From Hamadaea flava (GTDB taxonomy: Bacteria > Actinomycetota > Actinomycetes > Mycobacteriales > Micromonosporaceae), in contig NZ_JAMZDZ010000001.1 in NCBI RefSeq assembly GCF_024172085.1, positions 5,146,001 to 5,210,000 of the forward strand: a stretch of DNA of 64,000 bases, read 5' to 3'. This document shows, one piece after another, positions 48,904-57,758 of this stretch. Positions within the stretch are counted from its first letter, which is position 1; each line of letters opens with the position of its first letter. The notes under the pieces are model-generated. The model had not been told where the DNA came from. It did no database searches and saw only the letters and a list, made by a program, of their open reading frames with translations. A program made the position numbers and the translations under genes.

Positions 48904-51471
48904 GTGGACGTAACAGGACAATCGGGCAGCAGCGCACCCGCCAACGGCAATGGGAACGGCCATGTGAACGGACATGGCGAGCTTCCCGCCGAGGGCTGGG
49001 GCGAAGGCTGGTCCGGCGCGGGCTCCGCGCTGGAACCGGAGGCTGATTCCGTCGTGCCCGCCTGGCGGCGGGGCATGGACGCGTTGAACCACGCCCGTGC
49101 GCAGACCCCGCCCCGCTATGCCGAACTTCTCGCCGAGGCCGGCGTGCGCCCGCCGCACCAGGTCGAACTGCCCGAGGACGAAGACGCGCTGGACGGACCG
49201 ATGCCTTCCCGGAACGGCGAGTTCGCCGGATTCCCCGCCGACGACGGAATGATCCGGCCGCTGGCTCCGCCACCGCGCTACGCCGACTCCCACCACCCCC
49301 AGCCGCAGCGTGCGGAGCAGCCGAGCTATCCCGAACCACCGCGTTACGTGGAGCAGCCGAGCTATCCGGAGGCACCGCAGTACGCAGAGACACCGCAATA
49401 CGCCGAGACACCGCAGTACCCAAAGCCACCGCAGTACGCAGAGCCAGCGCAGTACGCAGAGCCGCCGCAGTACGCAGAAACAGCGCAGTTCCCGGACCCG
49501 CCGTTGTTCGCGGAGCCGTCCCCGGCCGAAGGCGTACCGCACGTCGCGGCCGGTCCCGCCCTGAACGGGTCGACCCCGTCCCAAGGGACGCCCAGTCCGT
49601 TCGCCCGCCTGCTGGAGGTCCCCTCGGTGCCGTCCGCGCCACCGGCCCCTCGTGCGTCGACGTATCCGCCCGCCGCCTCGAACCCGCTGCCGCCTGCTCC
49701 GCCGCCCTCGGCTGCGCCGCCGACACTGGAGCCGGTCGTGGCGCCCACGGCGGTTCCTGATCCGGTCGCGCGCCCGACCGCGCTCAGCCCTGGCCATCCC
49801 GGGGCGGAGGCGTACGCCCAGGATCGGGCGCAGGTCTCGGCCAGTGAGGTCGCGCAGCCATCGCCGACGGGGATCCTGCTGCCCGCGTACCACCGGGCGG
49901 AGCCGATCGTGCCGATGGACCCGGAGCCGCCCCGCGGCCAGGCCGAGCGACTGGATCCGGCCGACCCCCGGCCGGCGGCGCCCCCGGGACTGCGAGTGCC
50001 CGCTCCGGCCGCTTACGTGCCGCCGGGCGAGCCGACCGACCACATCGGACCATCGCGGGAGGTGCCGCCGCGGGATGTGCCACCCCGCGACCTGCCGCCG
50101 CGGGATGTGCCACCCCGCGACCTGCCGCCGCGTGATCTGCCCATGCGTCCGACGCCGCCGCGGGACCTGCCACAGCGCGAGCCGCAGCCGCTGGCGAACC
50201 ACCCACGGCCGCAACCGCCGTACGAGCAGCCAGGTCAGCCGGACCACCGGACCCCGGCCGATCCGCCGCCGTCCCCGGTGGCGCGGGATCGGGGCGAGGT
50301 CGGCCACGGCCTGCCGCAGCGGGTTCCGTCCGAACCGGACGTGCCGCGCATTCCCGAGCCGAACACCGAACCGCCCGCGCCCGCCCCCGCCCTGTCGCGC
50401 ATCGCGTCCGGCCTGCGCCGCGACGACCTGCCGCCGTCCGATCGGCCGGACGGGTTCGACGTGGCGACCGTGCTGTCCGCCGTCCGGGACGTGCCCGGGG
50501 TCCGGGACGCCCAGTTGCGCGCGACCGCGACCGGCGGCCACACGCTGCGGCTCGACCTCGCCGACGGGTCCGACCCGGCCTATGTCAGCCGGGTGGTCGC
50601 GCGGATGCTGAACGAGCGGATGGGCCTGGTCGCCGAGCCCCCCGCGCGGCCGACTCCGACTGCGCCGCCCGCTTCGGCCCCACCGGCCTCCGCCCGACCG
50701 GCTTCGGGCCCACCGGCTTCAGGCCCACCGGCTTCGGGCCCACCCGCGTCTGCGGCACGGACTCCGCTGCCCACGCCGGAACCCGCGCCGCCCGCAGCCG
50801 AGGAGTCGCCGCGCCGACCGGTGCCCGCACAGCATGCTGGACCGATCGAGCGGACGCCGATCCCGCCCTCCCAGCGCGGGACGAACCCGCCGCTACCACC
50901 AGGACTGATCCCGGCGAGCGCCGCGCCCCGCGAGCCGCGACGCCGCCACCCGGTGACCATGCGGGGCCGCTATCCGGATCAGCTCCGCCCCGGTGGGGAC
51001 CGGTTCGGCCGTCCCGACGAACAGCCCGAACCCGGCCGCTCGCCGGCGCTGACCCCGCCCGCCGAGGCGTCCCGGGTGGTCCTCGACCACGTGCAGGTCA
51101 GCACGTTCGGCCTGGACGCCACCGTCGAGGTACGCCTCGTCGCCGGGGAGCGGGTGGCGCTCGGCGTCTCCAACGGCCCGGCGGTCGACGGCTACGTCCT
51201 GCGGCTGTGCGCGGCGGCCGCCGCCAACGCGGTCGACGAGCTGCTCAGCGAATCCGCCGACGGGCAGACGCGCGGGCACTGCTATGTCGAGCAGGCGGCC
51301 ATCGTCCCGATGGGCAGCTGTGAGGTCGCCGTCGTGGTGGTGCTGTTGGTCTGCGACGGCTGGGTCGAGCAGCTGGCCGGGTCCGCCCTCGTCTCCGGCG
51401 ACCCCCGGCAGGCGGTCGTACGCGCGACGCTGGCGGCGGTCAACCGACGATTGAGCGCCCTGCTGCCATGA
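48904..51471 (+). CDS. large repeat-rich protein with conserved C-terminal domains
   Basis: 855 residues, GTG start with GAGGAG upstream. Residues ~1-110 are acidic, with Asn/Gly/His-rich GNGNGHVNGHGE and the motif WRRGMDALNHARAQTPPRYAELLAEAGV. Residues ~149-200 contain about ten PQYAE/PxYxE units; ~388-424 contain PPRD[LV] units (30-bp nucleotide duplication 50071-50130); ~596-619 contain ASGPP units (15-bp repeats at about 50699-50745). Two folded regions are seen: FDVATVLSAVRDVPGVRDAQLRAT...GSDPAYVSRVVARMLNERMGL (about 518-578) and the C-terminal VVLDHVQVSTFGLDATVEVRLVAGERVALGVSNGPAVDGYVLRLC...VNRRLSALLP (about 725-855). No membrane helix. Translationally coupled (4-nt overlap) to the alpha/beta hydrolase. 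Function unknown; it may be a scaffold. Confidence 0.75.
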   Translation: MDVTGQSGSSAPANGNGNGHVNGHGELPAEGWGEGWSGAGSALEPEADSVVPAWRRGMDALNHARAQTPPRYAELLAEAGVRPPHQVELPEDEDALDGPMPSRNGEFAGFPADDGMIRPLAPPPRYADSHHPQPQRAEQPSYPEPPRYVEQPSYPEAPQYAETPQYAETPQYPKPPQYAEPAQYAEPPQYAETAQFPDPPLFAEPSPAEGVPHVAAGPALNGSTPSQGTPSPFARLLEVPSVPSAPPAPRASTYPPAASNPLPPAPPPSAAPPTLEPVVAPTAVPDPVARPTALSPGHPGAEAYAQDRAQVSASEVAQPSPTGILLPAYHRAEPIVPMDPEPPRGQAERLDPADPRPAAPPGLRVPAPAAYVPPGEPTDHIGPSREVPPRDVPPRDLPPRDVPPRDLPPRDLPMRPTPPRDLPQREPQPLANHPRPQPPYEQPGQPDHRTPADPPPSPVARDRGEVGHGLPQRVPSEPDVPRIPEPNTEPPAPAPALSRIASGLRRDDLPPSDRPDGFDVATVLSAVRDVPGVRDAQLRATATGGHTLRLDLADGSDPAYVSRVVARMLNERMGLVAEPPARPTPTAPPASAPPASARPASGPPASGPPASGPPASAARTPLPTPEPAPPAAEESPRRPVPAQHAGPIERTPIPPSQRGTNPPLPPGLIPASAAPREPRRRHPVTMRGRYPDQLRPGGDRFGRPDEQPEPGRSPALTPPAEASRVVLDHVQVSTFGLDATVEVRLVAGERVALGVSNGPAVDGYVLRLCAAAAANAVDELLSESADGQTRGHCYVEQAAIVPMGSCEVAVVVVLLVCDGWVEQLAGSALVSGDPRQAVVRATLAAVNRRLSALLP
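50071..50130 (+). repeat. 30-bp perfect tandem duplication within the large gene
   Basis: 50071-50100 and 50101-50130 are identical and encode the PRDVPPRDLP repeat, with a degenerate copy continuing (cgtgatctgcc). Identity at nucleotide level shows recent expansion of the proline-rich region. Confidence 0.92.
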
Positions 51472-52442
51472 AACGCGCCGTCCTCGCCGAGGACGACGAG
51501 CTGCCTCCCGGCGGCCCGCCCGTACCGCCCTGGCCTGGTCACGCCGTTCAGCTCGACGGTCGGTCGGTCTTCGTCCGCTCGACGCCGTCGCCCGGCGCCG
51601 AACCGGCGCTCTACGTCCACGGGCTCGGCGGCTCCTCGCAGAACTGGACCGACCTCGCCGGACTGCTCACGCCGCGCGTCGACGGGCTCGCCGTGGACCT
51701 GCCCGGCTTCGGGTACAGCGATCCGGCCCGCCGATACTCCCAGCGGGCGCTGGCCGACTGCGTCGTCGCCCTGATCGAACAGACCGACCGTGGTCCGGTG
51801 CACCTGATCGGGAACTCCCTCGGCGGTTCGGTGAGCGTACGGGTGGCGGCCTTGCGGCCCGATCTCGTCCGCACGCTCACCCTCATCTCCCCGGCGATGC
51901 CGTTTCTCGATCCGCGACGGTCCCTGCAAGGCCGCGTCGTGCCGTTCCTCGCCCTGCCCCGGGTGGATCGACTGGCCGCCCGGCAGATGGCAGCGATCCC
52001 GCCCGAACAGCTCGCCGCCGAAGTGCTCAAGGCGTGTTTCGCCGATCCCGACGCCGTACCGCCGCAACGGCTCGCCGAAGCGGTCGAGGAGGCGCGGCGG
52101 CGGTCCGAGGTGCAGCACTTCGCGAGCGCGTACACGGGGGCGATGCGGGGACTCGTCCTGTCGTTCCTGCGGGCGCAACTGCCCGGCCCCGGATCACTGT
52201 GGGCGATGGCTCGGCGGATCACCGTGCCGACGCTGGTCATCGCTGGGCTGCGGGACAGGCTCGTCGACGTCCGGGTGGTCTCCCGAGTGGCTCGGGCCAT
52301 TCCGGACACCCGACTGTTGCTGCTGCCGTACGTCGGGCACGTCGCCCAGATGGAGGTCCCGAGAGTGGTCGCTCGCGCGATCCTCGGGCTGCTCGACTCG
52401 GTCTCGCTCGAGCACGTGGGGTTGTCGCGCCACCCTGGATGA
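51468..52442 (+). CDS. alpha/beta hydrolase
   Basis: 324 residues. HGLGGSSQNW forms the oxyanion loop, GNSLGGSVSVRVAALRPDLV holds the nucleophile serine (about residue 111), AGLRDRLVDVRV supplies the Asp, and YVGHVAQMEVPRVVARAI the catalytic His. The cap region is helical (MPFLDPRRSLQGRVVPFLALPRVDR). Substrate unknown. Stop of the previous gene overlaps its ATG by 4 nt, so the two are co-translated. Confidence 0.93.
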   Translation: MKRAVLAEDDELPPGGPPVPPWPGHAVQLDGRSVFVRSTPSPGAEPALYVHGLGGSSQNWTDLAGLLTPRVDGLAVDLPGFGYSDPARRYSQRALADCVVALIEQTDRGPVHLIGNSLGGSVSVRVAALRPDLVRTLTLISPAMPFLDPRRSLQGRVVPFLALPRVDRLAARQMAAIPPEQLAAEVLKACFADPDAVPPQRLAEAVEEARRRSEVQHFASAYTGAMRGLVLSFLRAQLPGPGSLWAMARRITVPTLVIAGLRDRLVDVRVVSRVARAIPDTRLLLLPYVGHVAQMEVPRVVARAILGLLDSVSLEHVGLSRHPG

Positions 52443-52737
52443 TTCGACTTCTCGTCGAGCTGCTTGCTGTGTCGCGCTGAGGCGCTTTGTCTTGCCGCGC
52501 TGGGTTGCTTGCTGTGCCGAACTGCGGTGCTTTGCTTTGTCGCGCTGCGTTGCTTTTGCTTTGTGGCGCTGCGGTGTTTTGCTTTGTGGCGCTGCGTTGC
52601 GGCGCTGGGTTGGCGTGCTGCGTTGTGGGCCCGCGGGCGGCGTTGGGTACGCGGGCCGTCACGACGGGTGCGAATCTTCGTGTGTTCGAGCCCGATGCGC
52701 CTGATCTCCTCAGATCTATGGCAGTCTGGAGCGCGTC
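52443..52737. repeat. T/G-rich degenerate tandem repeats (period 23-24 bp)
   Basis: From about 52461 to 52640 the plus strand is built of degenerate copies of a ~23-bp unit with core tttgctttgtggcgctgcg. Exact copies of the 20-mer ttttgctttgtggcgctgcg occur at 52554-52573 and 52577-52596; a near copy starts at 52530, and older units (ttgcttgctgtg) at 52462 and 52505. T and G rise sharply here compared with flanking genes. No credible start and ribosome site; open frames across it are shadows. The DUF3152 promoter must be in or after it. Confidence 0.8.
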
Positions 52738-53784
52738 ATGAGCCACGATCGCCGGCACCCGCCCACCGAGCCGGAGCAGTACTACCCTCGCCAGGAGTCC
52801 GCCCGGTCACGGCGTACCGACCTGCGCGAGCGGCCGTCCTCCCGCTCCTCGGATGCGTACGCCCCGCAGTTCGACGGGGGCCCGCCCTGGGACGGGGCTT
52901 CTCCTCAGGACGGTCCTCCTCGGGACGGCGGACCGTATCGGGACGCCGCGCCCCGCCAGCCCGGACCCCGGGCGCAGCGCCGGGCCGCCCGTCGTCGAGC
53001 GCAGATGCGTCGCCGTCGCGTGCTGGCGCTGGCGGTCCTGGTCATCCTGGTCGGCTCGGTCGCCGGGTTGCTCCTGCGTAGCCCGTCGTCACCGACCGAG
53101 ACCGCTGCGGGCCCGTCGGCGCCGGGACCGGCTCCGTCCGCGTCGGTCTCGGCGAAGGCGGCCGCTGCCCCCGACCCGTCCGGCGCCACCACCGCCACCG
53201 TCGAGTCGACCGGCGTCCCCGAGACCGGTCCGGGCACCTTCGCGTACGCCGGAGGCACCGGCAAGGTGCTGGGCACCGCCGGGACGCTGCGGAAGTATCA
53301 GATCGCCGTCGAGGACGAGAGCGGGCAGAACGCGGCCGCCTTCGCCACGGCGGTCGAGAAGATCCTCGGCGACTCCCGGAGCTGGATCGCCGGCGGCAAA
53401 ACCAAGTTCCAGCGCGTCCCCAAGGGCTCCAGCCACGAATTCGTGATCTACCTGGCCACCCCGGCGACCTCGGAGAAGATGTGCGCCGCCGGCGGCCTGC
53501 ACACCGAGCGCTACACCTCGTGCCGGATCAGCGGCCAGGTGATCATCAACCTCGCTCGGTGGCTGACCGCGATCCCGGACTACAACGCACCGCTCGACGT
53601 CTACCAGGCGTACGCGATCAACCACGAAGTCGGTCACCAACTGGGGCTCTACCACGAGGCGTGCCCGGGTCGGGGACAGACCGCGCCGGTCATGCAGCAG
53701 CAGACGTACGGGCTGAAGGGCTGTGTCGCGAACTCCTGGCCCTACATCGACGGCAAGCGGTACACCGGCCCGCCGATCCCGTGA
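52738..53784 (+). CDS. DUF3152 protein, secreted zinc-metalloprotease-like
   Basis: 348 residues. N-terminal Arg/Pro/Asp-rich region with a GPPWDG/GPPRDG repeat-like stretch, then a basic boundary (RRAQMRRRRV) and one membrane helix LALAVLVILVGSVAGLLLR (~97-115). A Ser/Ala/Pro/Thr linker follows, then the DUF3152 domain (~160-348). It contains HEVGHQLGLYHE with H296, H300 and H306, the extended metzincin-type zinc site HExxHxxGxxH, and Cys pairs likely to form disulphides (MCAAGGLH, SCRISG, ACPGRG, GCVANSW). The family is restricted to Actinobacteria. Substrate is unknown. Confidence 0.92.
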   Translation: MSHDRRHPPTEPEQYYPRQESARSRRTDLRERPSSRSSDAYAPQFDGGPPWDGASPQDGPPRDGGPYRDAAPRQPGPRAQRRAARRRAQMRRRRVLALAVLVILVGSVAGLLLRSPSSPTETAAGPSAPGPAPSASVSAKAAAAPDPSGATTATVESTGVPETGPGTFAYAGGTGKVLGTAGTLRKYQIAVEDESGQNAAAFATAVEKILGDSRSWIAGGKTKFQRVPKGSSHEFVIYLATPATSEKMCAAGGLHTERYTSCRISGQVIINLARWLTAIPDYNAPLDVYQAYAINHEVGHQLGLYHEACPGRGQTAPVMQQQTYGLKGCVANSWPYIDGKRYTGPPIP

Positions 53785-53917
53785 CGATGAGGCGTTGATC
53801 GCCGGGGGCGAATATATTCCCGCGTCCCACGTGGTAGACGTCATGGCCAGAATTCACAGGCGCGAGCAAGAATGGCCAAGTCGCCGCAACATCACGCATC
53901 GCAGGCAGGAGCAGAAC

Positions 53918-55099
53918 GTGTCTTTGCCGCCGCTGGTCGAGCCGGCCGAGTCGCTCTCGGTCGATGAGATCCGCCGCTATTCGCGCCACCTGATCATCCC
54001 GGACGTCGGGGTCGAGGGGCAGAAGCGGCTCAAGAACGCCCGGGTCCTCTGTGTGGGCGCGGGCGGCCTAGGCTCACCGGCCCTGATGTACCTGGCCGCG
54101 GCGGGTGTAGGCACCCTCGGCATCGTGGAGTTCGACGTCGTGGACGAGTCGAACCTCCAGCGCCAGATCATCCACGGCCAGTCCGACGTCGGCCGGTCCA
54201 AGGCCGAATCGGCCGCCGCGTCGATCCGCGAGATCAACCCGTACGTCCAGGTCGAGATCCACAACACCGCGGTGGACCGGGAGAACGTCTTCGACATCTT
54301 CCGGCAGTACGACCTGATCGTGGACGGCACGGACAACTTCGCCACCCGATACCTGGTCAACGACGCCGCCGTCCTCCTCGGCAAGCCCTACGTCTGGGGC
54401 TCGATCTACCGCTTCGACGGGCAGGCCAGCGTCTTCTGGGCCGAACACGGCCCGTGCTACCGCTGCCTCTACCCCGAACCCCCGCCGCCCGGCATGGTGC
54501 CGAGCTGCGCCGAAGGCGGCGTCCTCGGCGTACTGTGCGCCAGCATCGGCGCCATCCAGGTCACCGAGGCGATCAAGCTCCTGGCCGGGATCGGCGAGCC
54601 GCTGGTCGGATCGCTCCAGGTGTACGACGCCCTGGAGATGACCTACCGCAAGATCAAGGTACGCAAGGACCCGAACTGCGTCCTGTGCGGCGAGAACGCG
54701 ACCCAGACCGAACTGCTCGAAGACTACGACGACTTCTGCGGCGCGGTGTCGGTCGAAGCGCAGGCCGCGACCGAGAACTCGACGATCACGGCGTCGGAGC
54801 TGAAGGACTGGCAAGACGCGGGGAAGGACATCTTCCTCGTCGACGTACGCGAGCCCGCCGAGTACGAGATCGTGCGGATTCCGGGGTCGACGCTGATCCC
54901 GAAGGGAGACATCCTCTCGGGGCAGGCACTCGCGCAGCTTCCGCAGGATCGGCAGATCGTTCTGCACTGCAAGTCTGGGGTTCGGTCGGCTGAGGCGTTG
55001 GCTGCGCTGAAGGCTGCTGGGTTCTCTAACGCTGTGCATGTTCAGGGTGGGGTGTTGGCGTGGATCAAGCAGATTGATCCTTCGCTTCCCGTCTACTGA
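53918..55099 (+). CDS. moeZ: adenylyltransferase/sulfurtransferase MoeZ
   Basis: 393 residues. The GTG at 53918 has CAGGAG upstream; the frame is open from 53723 without conservation. MoeB/ThiF-like domain (residues ~1-270): RYSRHLIIPDVGVEGQKRLKNARVLCVGAGGLGSPALMYLA, the ATP-binding Gly-rich loop and the R-Q-I contact of DESNLQRQIIHG, plus the CxxC zinc ligand pairs CYRC and CVLC. The C-terminal rhodanese domain (~285-393) has the active-site loop HCKSGVRSAEA. It activates the C-terminus of MoaD/ThiS-type sulfur carriers for molybdopterin and related synthesis. Confidence 0.96.
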   Translation: MSLPPLVEPAESLSVDEIRRYSRHLIIPDVGVEGQKRLKNARVLCVGAGGLGSPALMYLAAAGVGTLGIVEFDVVDESNLQRQIIHGQSDVGRSKAESAAASIREINPYVQVEIHNTAVDRENVFDIFRQYDLIVDGTDNFATRYLVNDAAVLLGKPYVWGSIYRFDGQASVFWAEHGPCYRCLYPEPPPPGMVPSCAEGGVLGVLCASIGAIQVTEAIKLLAGIGEPLVGSLQVYDALEMTYRKIKVRKDPNCVLCGENATQTELLEDYDDFCGAVSVEAQAATENSTITASELKDWQDAGKDIFLVDVREPAEYEIVRIPGSTLIPKGDILSGQALAQLPQDRQIVLHCKSGVRSAEALAALKAAGFSNAVHVQGGVLAWIKQIDPSLPVY

Positions 55100-55108
55100 C
55101 TTTTTGTT

Positions 55109-55178
55109 GAGCCGGAAATGAGTAACCCGCTCCGGGCGGTCAGGCTTGATCCCTCCGCGGGTTACTCATTTCCGGCTC
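55109..55178. terminator. 22-bp hairpin ending moeZ
   Basis: 55109-55130 pairs perfectly with 55157-55178 around a 26-nt loop, flanked by T runs on both sides (55101-55105 and 55178-55183). Position 10 nt after the moeZ stop. Convergent with the 55399 gene, so it can act for both strands. Confidence 0.88.
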
Positions 55179-55398
55179 TTTTTGGTGCCCGACCGTGGGT
55201 GGTTGCGGCGAGTGGGGTCGGACGGCGTTCGCATAGTTGAACGGCGTTCGTAGGCGCCGGTCGCTCTCCGTTTGGGTTCTGCTTTTGATTTAAGGCTGGT
55301 CGCGCCGATATTTGGTTCCTGGCAAGGCGCACGACGCCGACGTTGCCTGGTGGCAACGAGGTGGCGAGCAACGCCGCCAGGGAGCAAATAGCGGGGCG
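55179..55398. other. AT-richer non-coding stretch after the moeZ terminator
   Basis: 220 bp with lower GC than the genes around it (for example ctgcttttgatttaagg and gatatttggttcctgg at 55275-55325). A short stem ttgcc-tggt-ggcaa lies at 55344-55357. The neighbourhood of direct repeat-like ACGGCGTTCG (55210 and 55240) is noted. No ORF with a start site and no RNA family recognised. Confidence 0.4.
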
Positions 55399-56220
55399 CT
55401 AACGACACGCCCTAATGGCGGCTAGGGTGGTGTGCACGTCGAAGGCGTCGCCGTCGTCGCTGGTAAAGCCGCCGTCGCTGCGTTGGAGTTGGCGGAGGCG
55501 GAGCATCGCGTTGATGATCAGCGGGTCGTCGTCGCGTACGCCGACACGCCGGTTGGCGGCCGCGAGCCAGGCGGCGTCGGCTGCGGTCAGCTCGGGCAGC
55601 CGTTCGATCAGGCGCTGCTGGAGGCGTACGGACTCGTAGAACATGTCGTGCCGGTAGAGGACGGCGGCGGACAGCCAGGTCGCGACCAGGAAGGTCGGCA
55701 TCGTCCCGTCGGGTTGCACTTCGGTCCGTAGCGCTTCGGCCGCTTTCACGACGACGCCCGCGTACGCCCCGCCGGGCCGGTCGTCGAGGGGGCCGGCGGA
55801 GCGGGCGTCCTGCCCGGCGACGGTGAGCCAGAAGGCGGCGTTGGCCGTGATGTAGAGCCGAGCCTCGGGATCGCCGGGGACTGCCCACGGCGGGGCGATG
55901 TCGGCGAGGCTGGAGTCTTCCTCCCAGCTGCCGTCGGCGTGCTGTCGAGTGGTCAGCCAGTCGAGGGCGCGGCGGGCCGGCTGTCGGCCGAGCGCGCCGA
56001 GGTCGTCGAGTTCGGCCAGCCGGAAGCACGTGGCGTCGACGGAGGCGACCCCGTCGGCCCAGTACGCCGGCCAGCCGCCGTCGCGGCTCTGGCCCGCCTC
56101 GGCCTTGTCGCGGATCTCTTCGGACGGCGCGGCCCCGGTCCTCAGGTACGAAAGGCGGGCACGGTCGACCTGGTCGCCCTTGGCCACCACGAAGCCGATG
56201 GCCGCGTCCATGTCGATCAC
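55399..56220 (-). CDS. prenyltransferase / squalene-cyclase-repeat protein
   Basis: 273 residues with three or four (alpha/alpha) repeats marked by QSRDGGWP, QHADGSWEEDSS and QRSDGGFTSDDGDAF. These match the prenyltransferase/squalene-oxidase repeat family. A DxDD catalytic motif of cyclases is absent and the length is about half that of a squalene-hopene cyclase, so it is not a full terpene cyclase. Similar proteins in actinobacteria are of unknown role. Convergent with moeZ. Confidence 0.8.
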   Translation of the reverse strand: MIDMDAAIGFVVAKGDQVDRARLSYLRTGAAPSEEIRDKAEAGQSRDGGWPAYWADGVASVDATCFRLAELDDLGALGRQPARRALDWLTTRQHADGSWEEDSSLADIAPPWAVPGDPEARLYITANAAFWLTVAGQDARSAGPLDDRPGGAYAGVVVKAAEALRTEVQPDGTMPTFLVATWLSAAVLYRHDMFYESVRLQQRLIERLPELTAADAAWLAAANRRVGVRDDDPLIINAMLRLRQLQRSDGGFTSDDGDAFDVHTTLAAIRACR

Positions 56221-56252
56221 GGAGAAAGGCTAGACGGTCACCGAGCGCACCC

Positions 56253-56600
56253 TCAACGGCCGGACGTGTGATCTTCGGGGTACCAGGAGGTAGTCTGCAT
56301 GATCACCCGACCGGCCCTAAGCTGCACGCCTTCCTCCGCAAGGAGCTGTGCGGCCCGCTGTTCGTGCCCCGGCGGGAGCCGTCCTGACGAATTGACGACA
56401 CGATGCCATGGGACCCCGCCGCCGTAGCGGGCCATGATCGTGCCGACCTGACGTGCCGAGCAGCGGCCCGAGACGTCGGCGAGGTATTCGGCGATCGCGC
56501 CGTAGCTCATCACCCGGCCGGCCGGGATCCGCTCGACGAGCTGCAGGACCTGCTCGCGATACTCCTCAGGGCTCACATCGCGCCACACTATGGGATCCAC
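56253..56600 (-). CDS. alkyltransferase-like protein (ATL, MGMT family)
   Basis: 115 residues of the DNA-binding half of methylguanine-DNA methyltransferase: QVLQLVERIPAGRVMSYGAIAEYLADVSGRCSARQVGTIMARYGGGVPWHRVVNSSGRL. The active-site motif PCHR of true methyltransferases is PWHR here (Trp65), so the protein cannot transfer alkyl groups. ATL proteins bind O6-alkylguanine and recruit nucleotide-excision repair. Close to proBA but divergent from proB (38 nt). Confidence 0.93.
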   Translation of the reverse strand: MDPIVWRDVSPEEYREQVLQLVERIPAGRVMSYGAIAEYLADVSGRCSARQVGTIMARYGGGVPWHRVVNSSGRLPPGHEQRAAQLLAEEGVQLRAGRVIMQTTSWYPEDHTSGR

Positions 56601-56637
56601 CCGACATCCGCGGATTCACGCAGGTCAGAATGGTCCG

Positions 56638-57747
56638 GTGCGGCAGACAGTCACGAACGCGCGGCGCATCGTGGTCAAGGTGGGGTCCTCCTCGCTGACC
56701 ACCGCGTCCGGCGGTCTCGACGCGGCCCGGCTGGGTGCGCTGGTCGAGGCGCTCACCGCGGCCGATTTGGCGGGCAAGCAGATCATCCTGGTCTCGTCGG
56801 GCGCGATCGCGGCCGGCCTCGCCCCGCTCAGCCTGCCGCGCCGACCGCGGGACCTGGCCACGCAACAGGCGGCGGCCAGCGTCGGCCAGGGGCTGCTCAT
56901 GCACGCGTACACCGCGGCGTTCGCCGCCCATGGGCGTACGGTCGGGCAGGTTCTGCTCACCGTCGACGACGTCACGCGCCGCTCGCACTACCGCAACGCG
57001 CGGCGTACCCTCCAGCGTCTGCTCGACCTGGGCGTGGTCCCGATCGTCAACGAGAACGACACGGTGGCCACGAGCGAGATCCGGTTCGGCGACAACGACC
57101 GGCTCGCCGCCCTGGTCGCCGCGCTGGTCGAGGCCGACCTGCTGATCCTGCTCTCCGACGTGGACGGGCTGTACACCGGTGACCCCGCGCTGCCCGGCTC
57201 GACCCGGATCGACCTGGTCCGCGGCGAGGACGACCTCGACGGCGTCGCCATCGGCAGCGCCGGCAAGGCGGGCCTCGGCACCGGCGGGATGGTCACGAAG
57301 GTCCAGGCCGCGCGCATCGCCAACGGCGCCGGCATCCACGTCGTCCTGACCTCCGCGCCCCAGGCCCCTGCGGCCCTGTCCGGCGCCGAGGTGGGCACTC
57401 TCTTCACGGCCCAAGTGGTACGCGCATCGGCGCGCCTGTTCTGGTTGGCCCATGCCACCGAAGCGCGTGGGCGGCTTTTCCTGGATCCGGGCGCGGTGGC
57501 AGCCGTCGTCGATCGGCGGAAGTCCCTGCTGCCGGCCGGGATCACGGGAGTGGACGGGGCCTTCTCCGCCGGCGATCCGGTGGATCTCGTCGACGAGGCC
57601 GGCAAGCCGGTGGCCCGAGGGCTGGTCAACTACGACGCCCTGGAACTGCCCGGCCTGCTCGGCCGGTCGACGGTCGAACTCGCCGCGTCGCTCGGCCCGG
57701 CGTACGAGCGTGAAGTCGTGCACCGCGACGATCTGGTGCTGCTCTGA
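56638..57747 (+). CDS. proB: glutamate 5-kinase
   Basis: First step of proline synthesis, glutamate to glutamyl-5-phosphate. The 369 residues comprise an amino-acid kinase domain ([20 protein letters not shown]...[72 protein letters not shown]) and a C-terminal PUA domain (~275-369, [15 protein letters not shown]...[16 protein letters not shown]-type). GTG start at 56638 places the [10 protein letters not shown] sequence at the N-terminus. Followed 11 nt later by proA. Confidence 0.95.
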   Translation: MRQTVTNARRIVVKVGSSSLTTASGGLDAARLGALVEALTAADLAGKQIILVSSGAIAAGLAPLSLPRRPRDLATQQAAASVGQGLLMHAYTAAFAAHGRTVGQVLLTVDDVTRRSHYRNARRTLQRLLDLGVVPIVNENDTVATSEIRFGDNDRLAALVAALVEADLLILLSDVDGLYTGDPALPGSTRIDLVRGEDDLDGVAIGSAGKAGLGTGGMVTKVQAARIANGAGIHVVLTSAPQAPAALSGAEVGTLFTAQVVRASARLFWLAHATEARGRLFLDPGAVAAVVDRRKSLLPAGITGVDGAFSAGDPVDLVDEAGKPVARGLVNYDALELPGLLGRSTVELAASLGPAYEREVVHRDDLVLL

Positions 57748-57758
57748 GAGGGATGAAG

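Noticed and set aside
52464-53081. Cys/Leu/Ala-rich open frame over the T/G repeats
   Set aside because: It is produced by the tandem repeats and overlaps DUF3152; no ribosome site.
55399-56220. Squalene-hopene or terpene cyclase
   Set aside because: Only prenyltransferase-like repeats are present; no DxDD motif and half the usual length.
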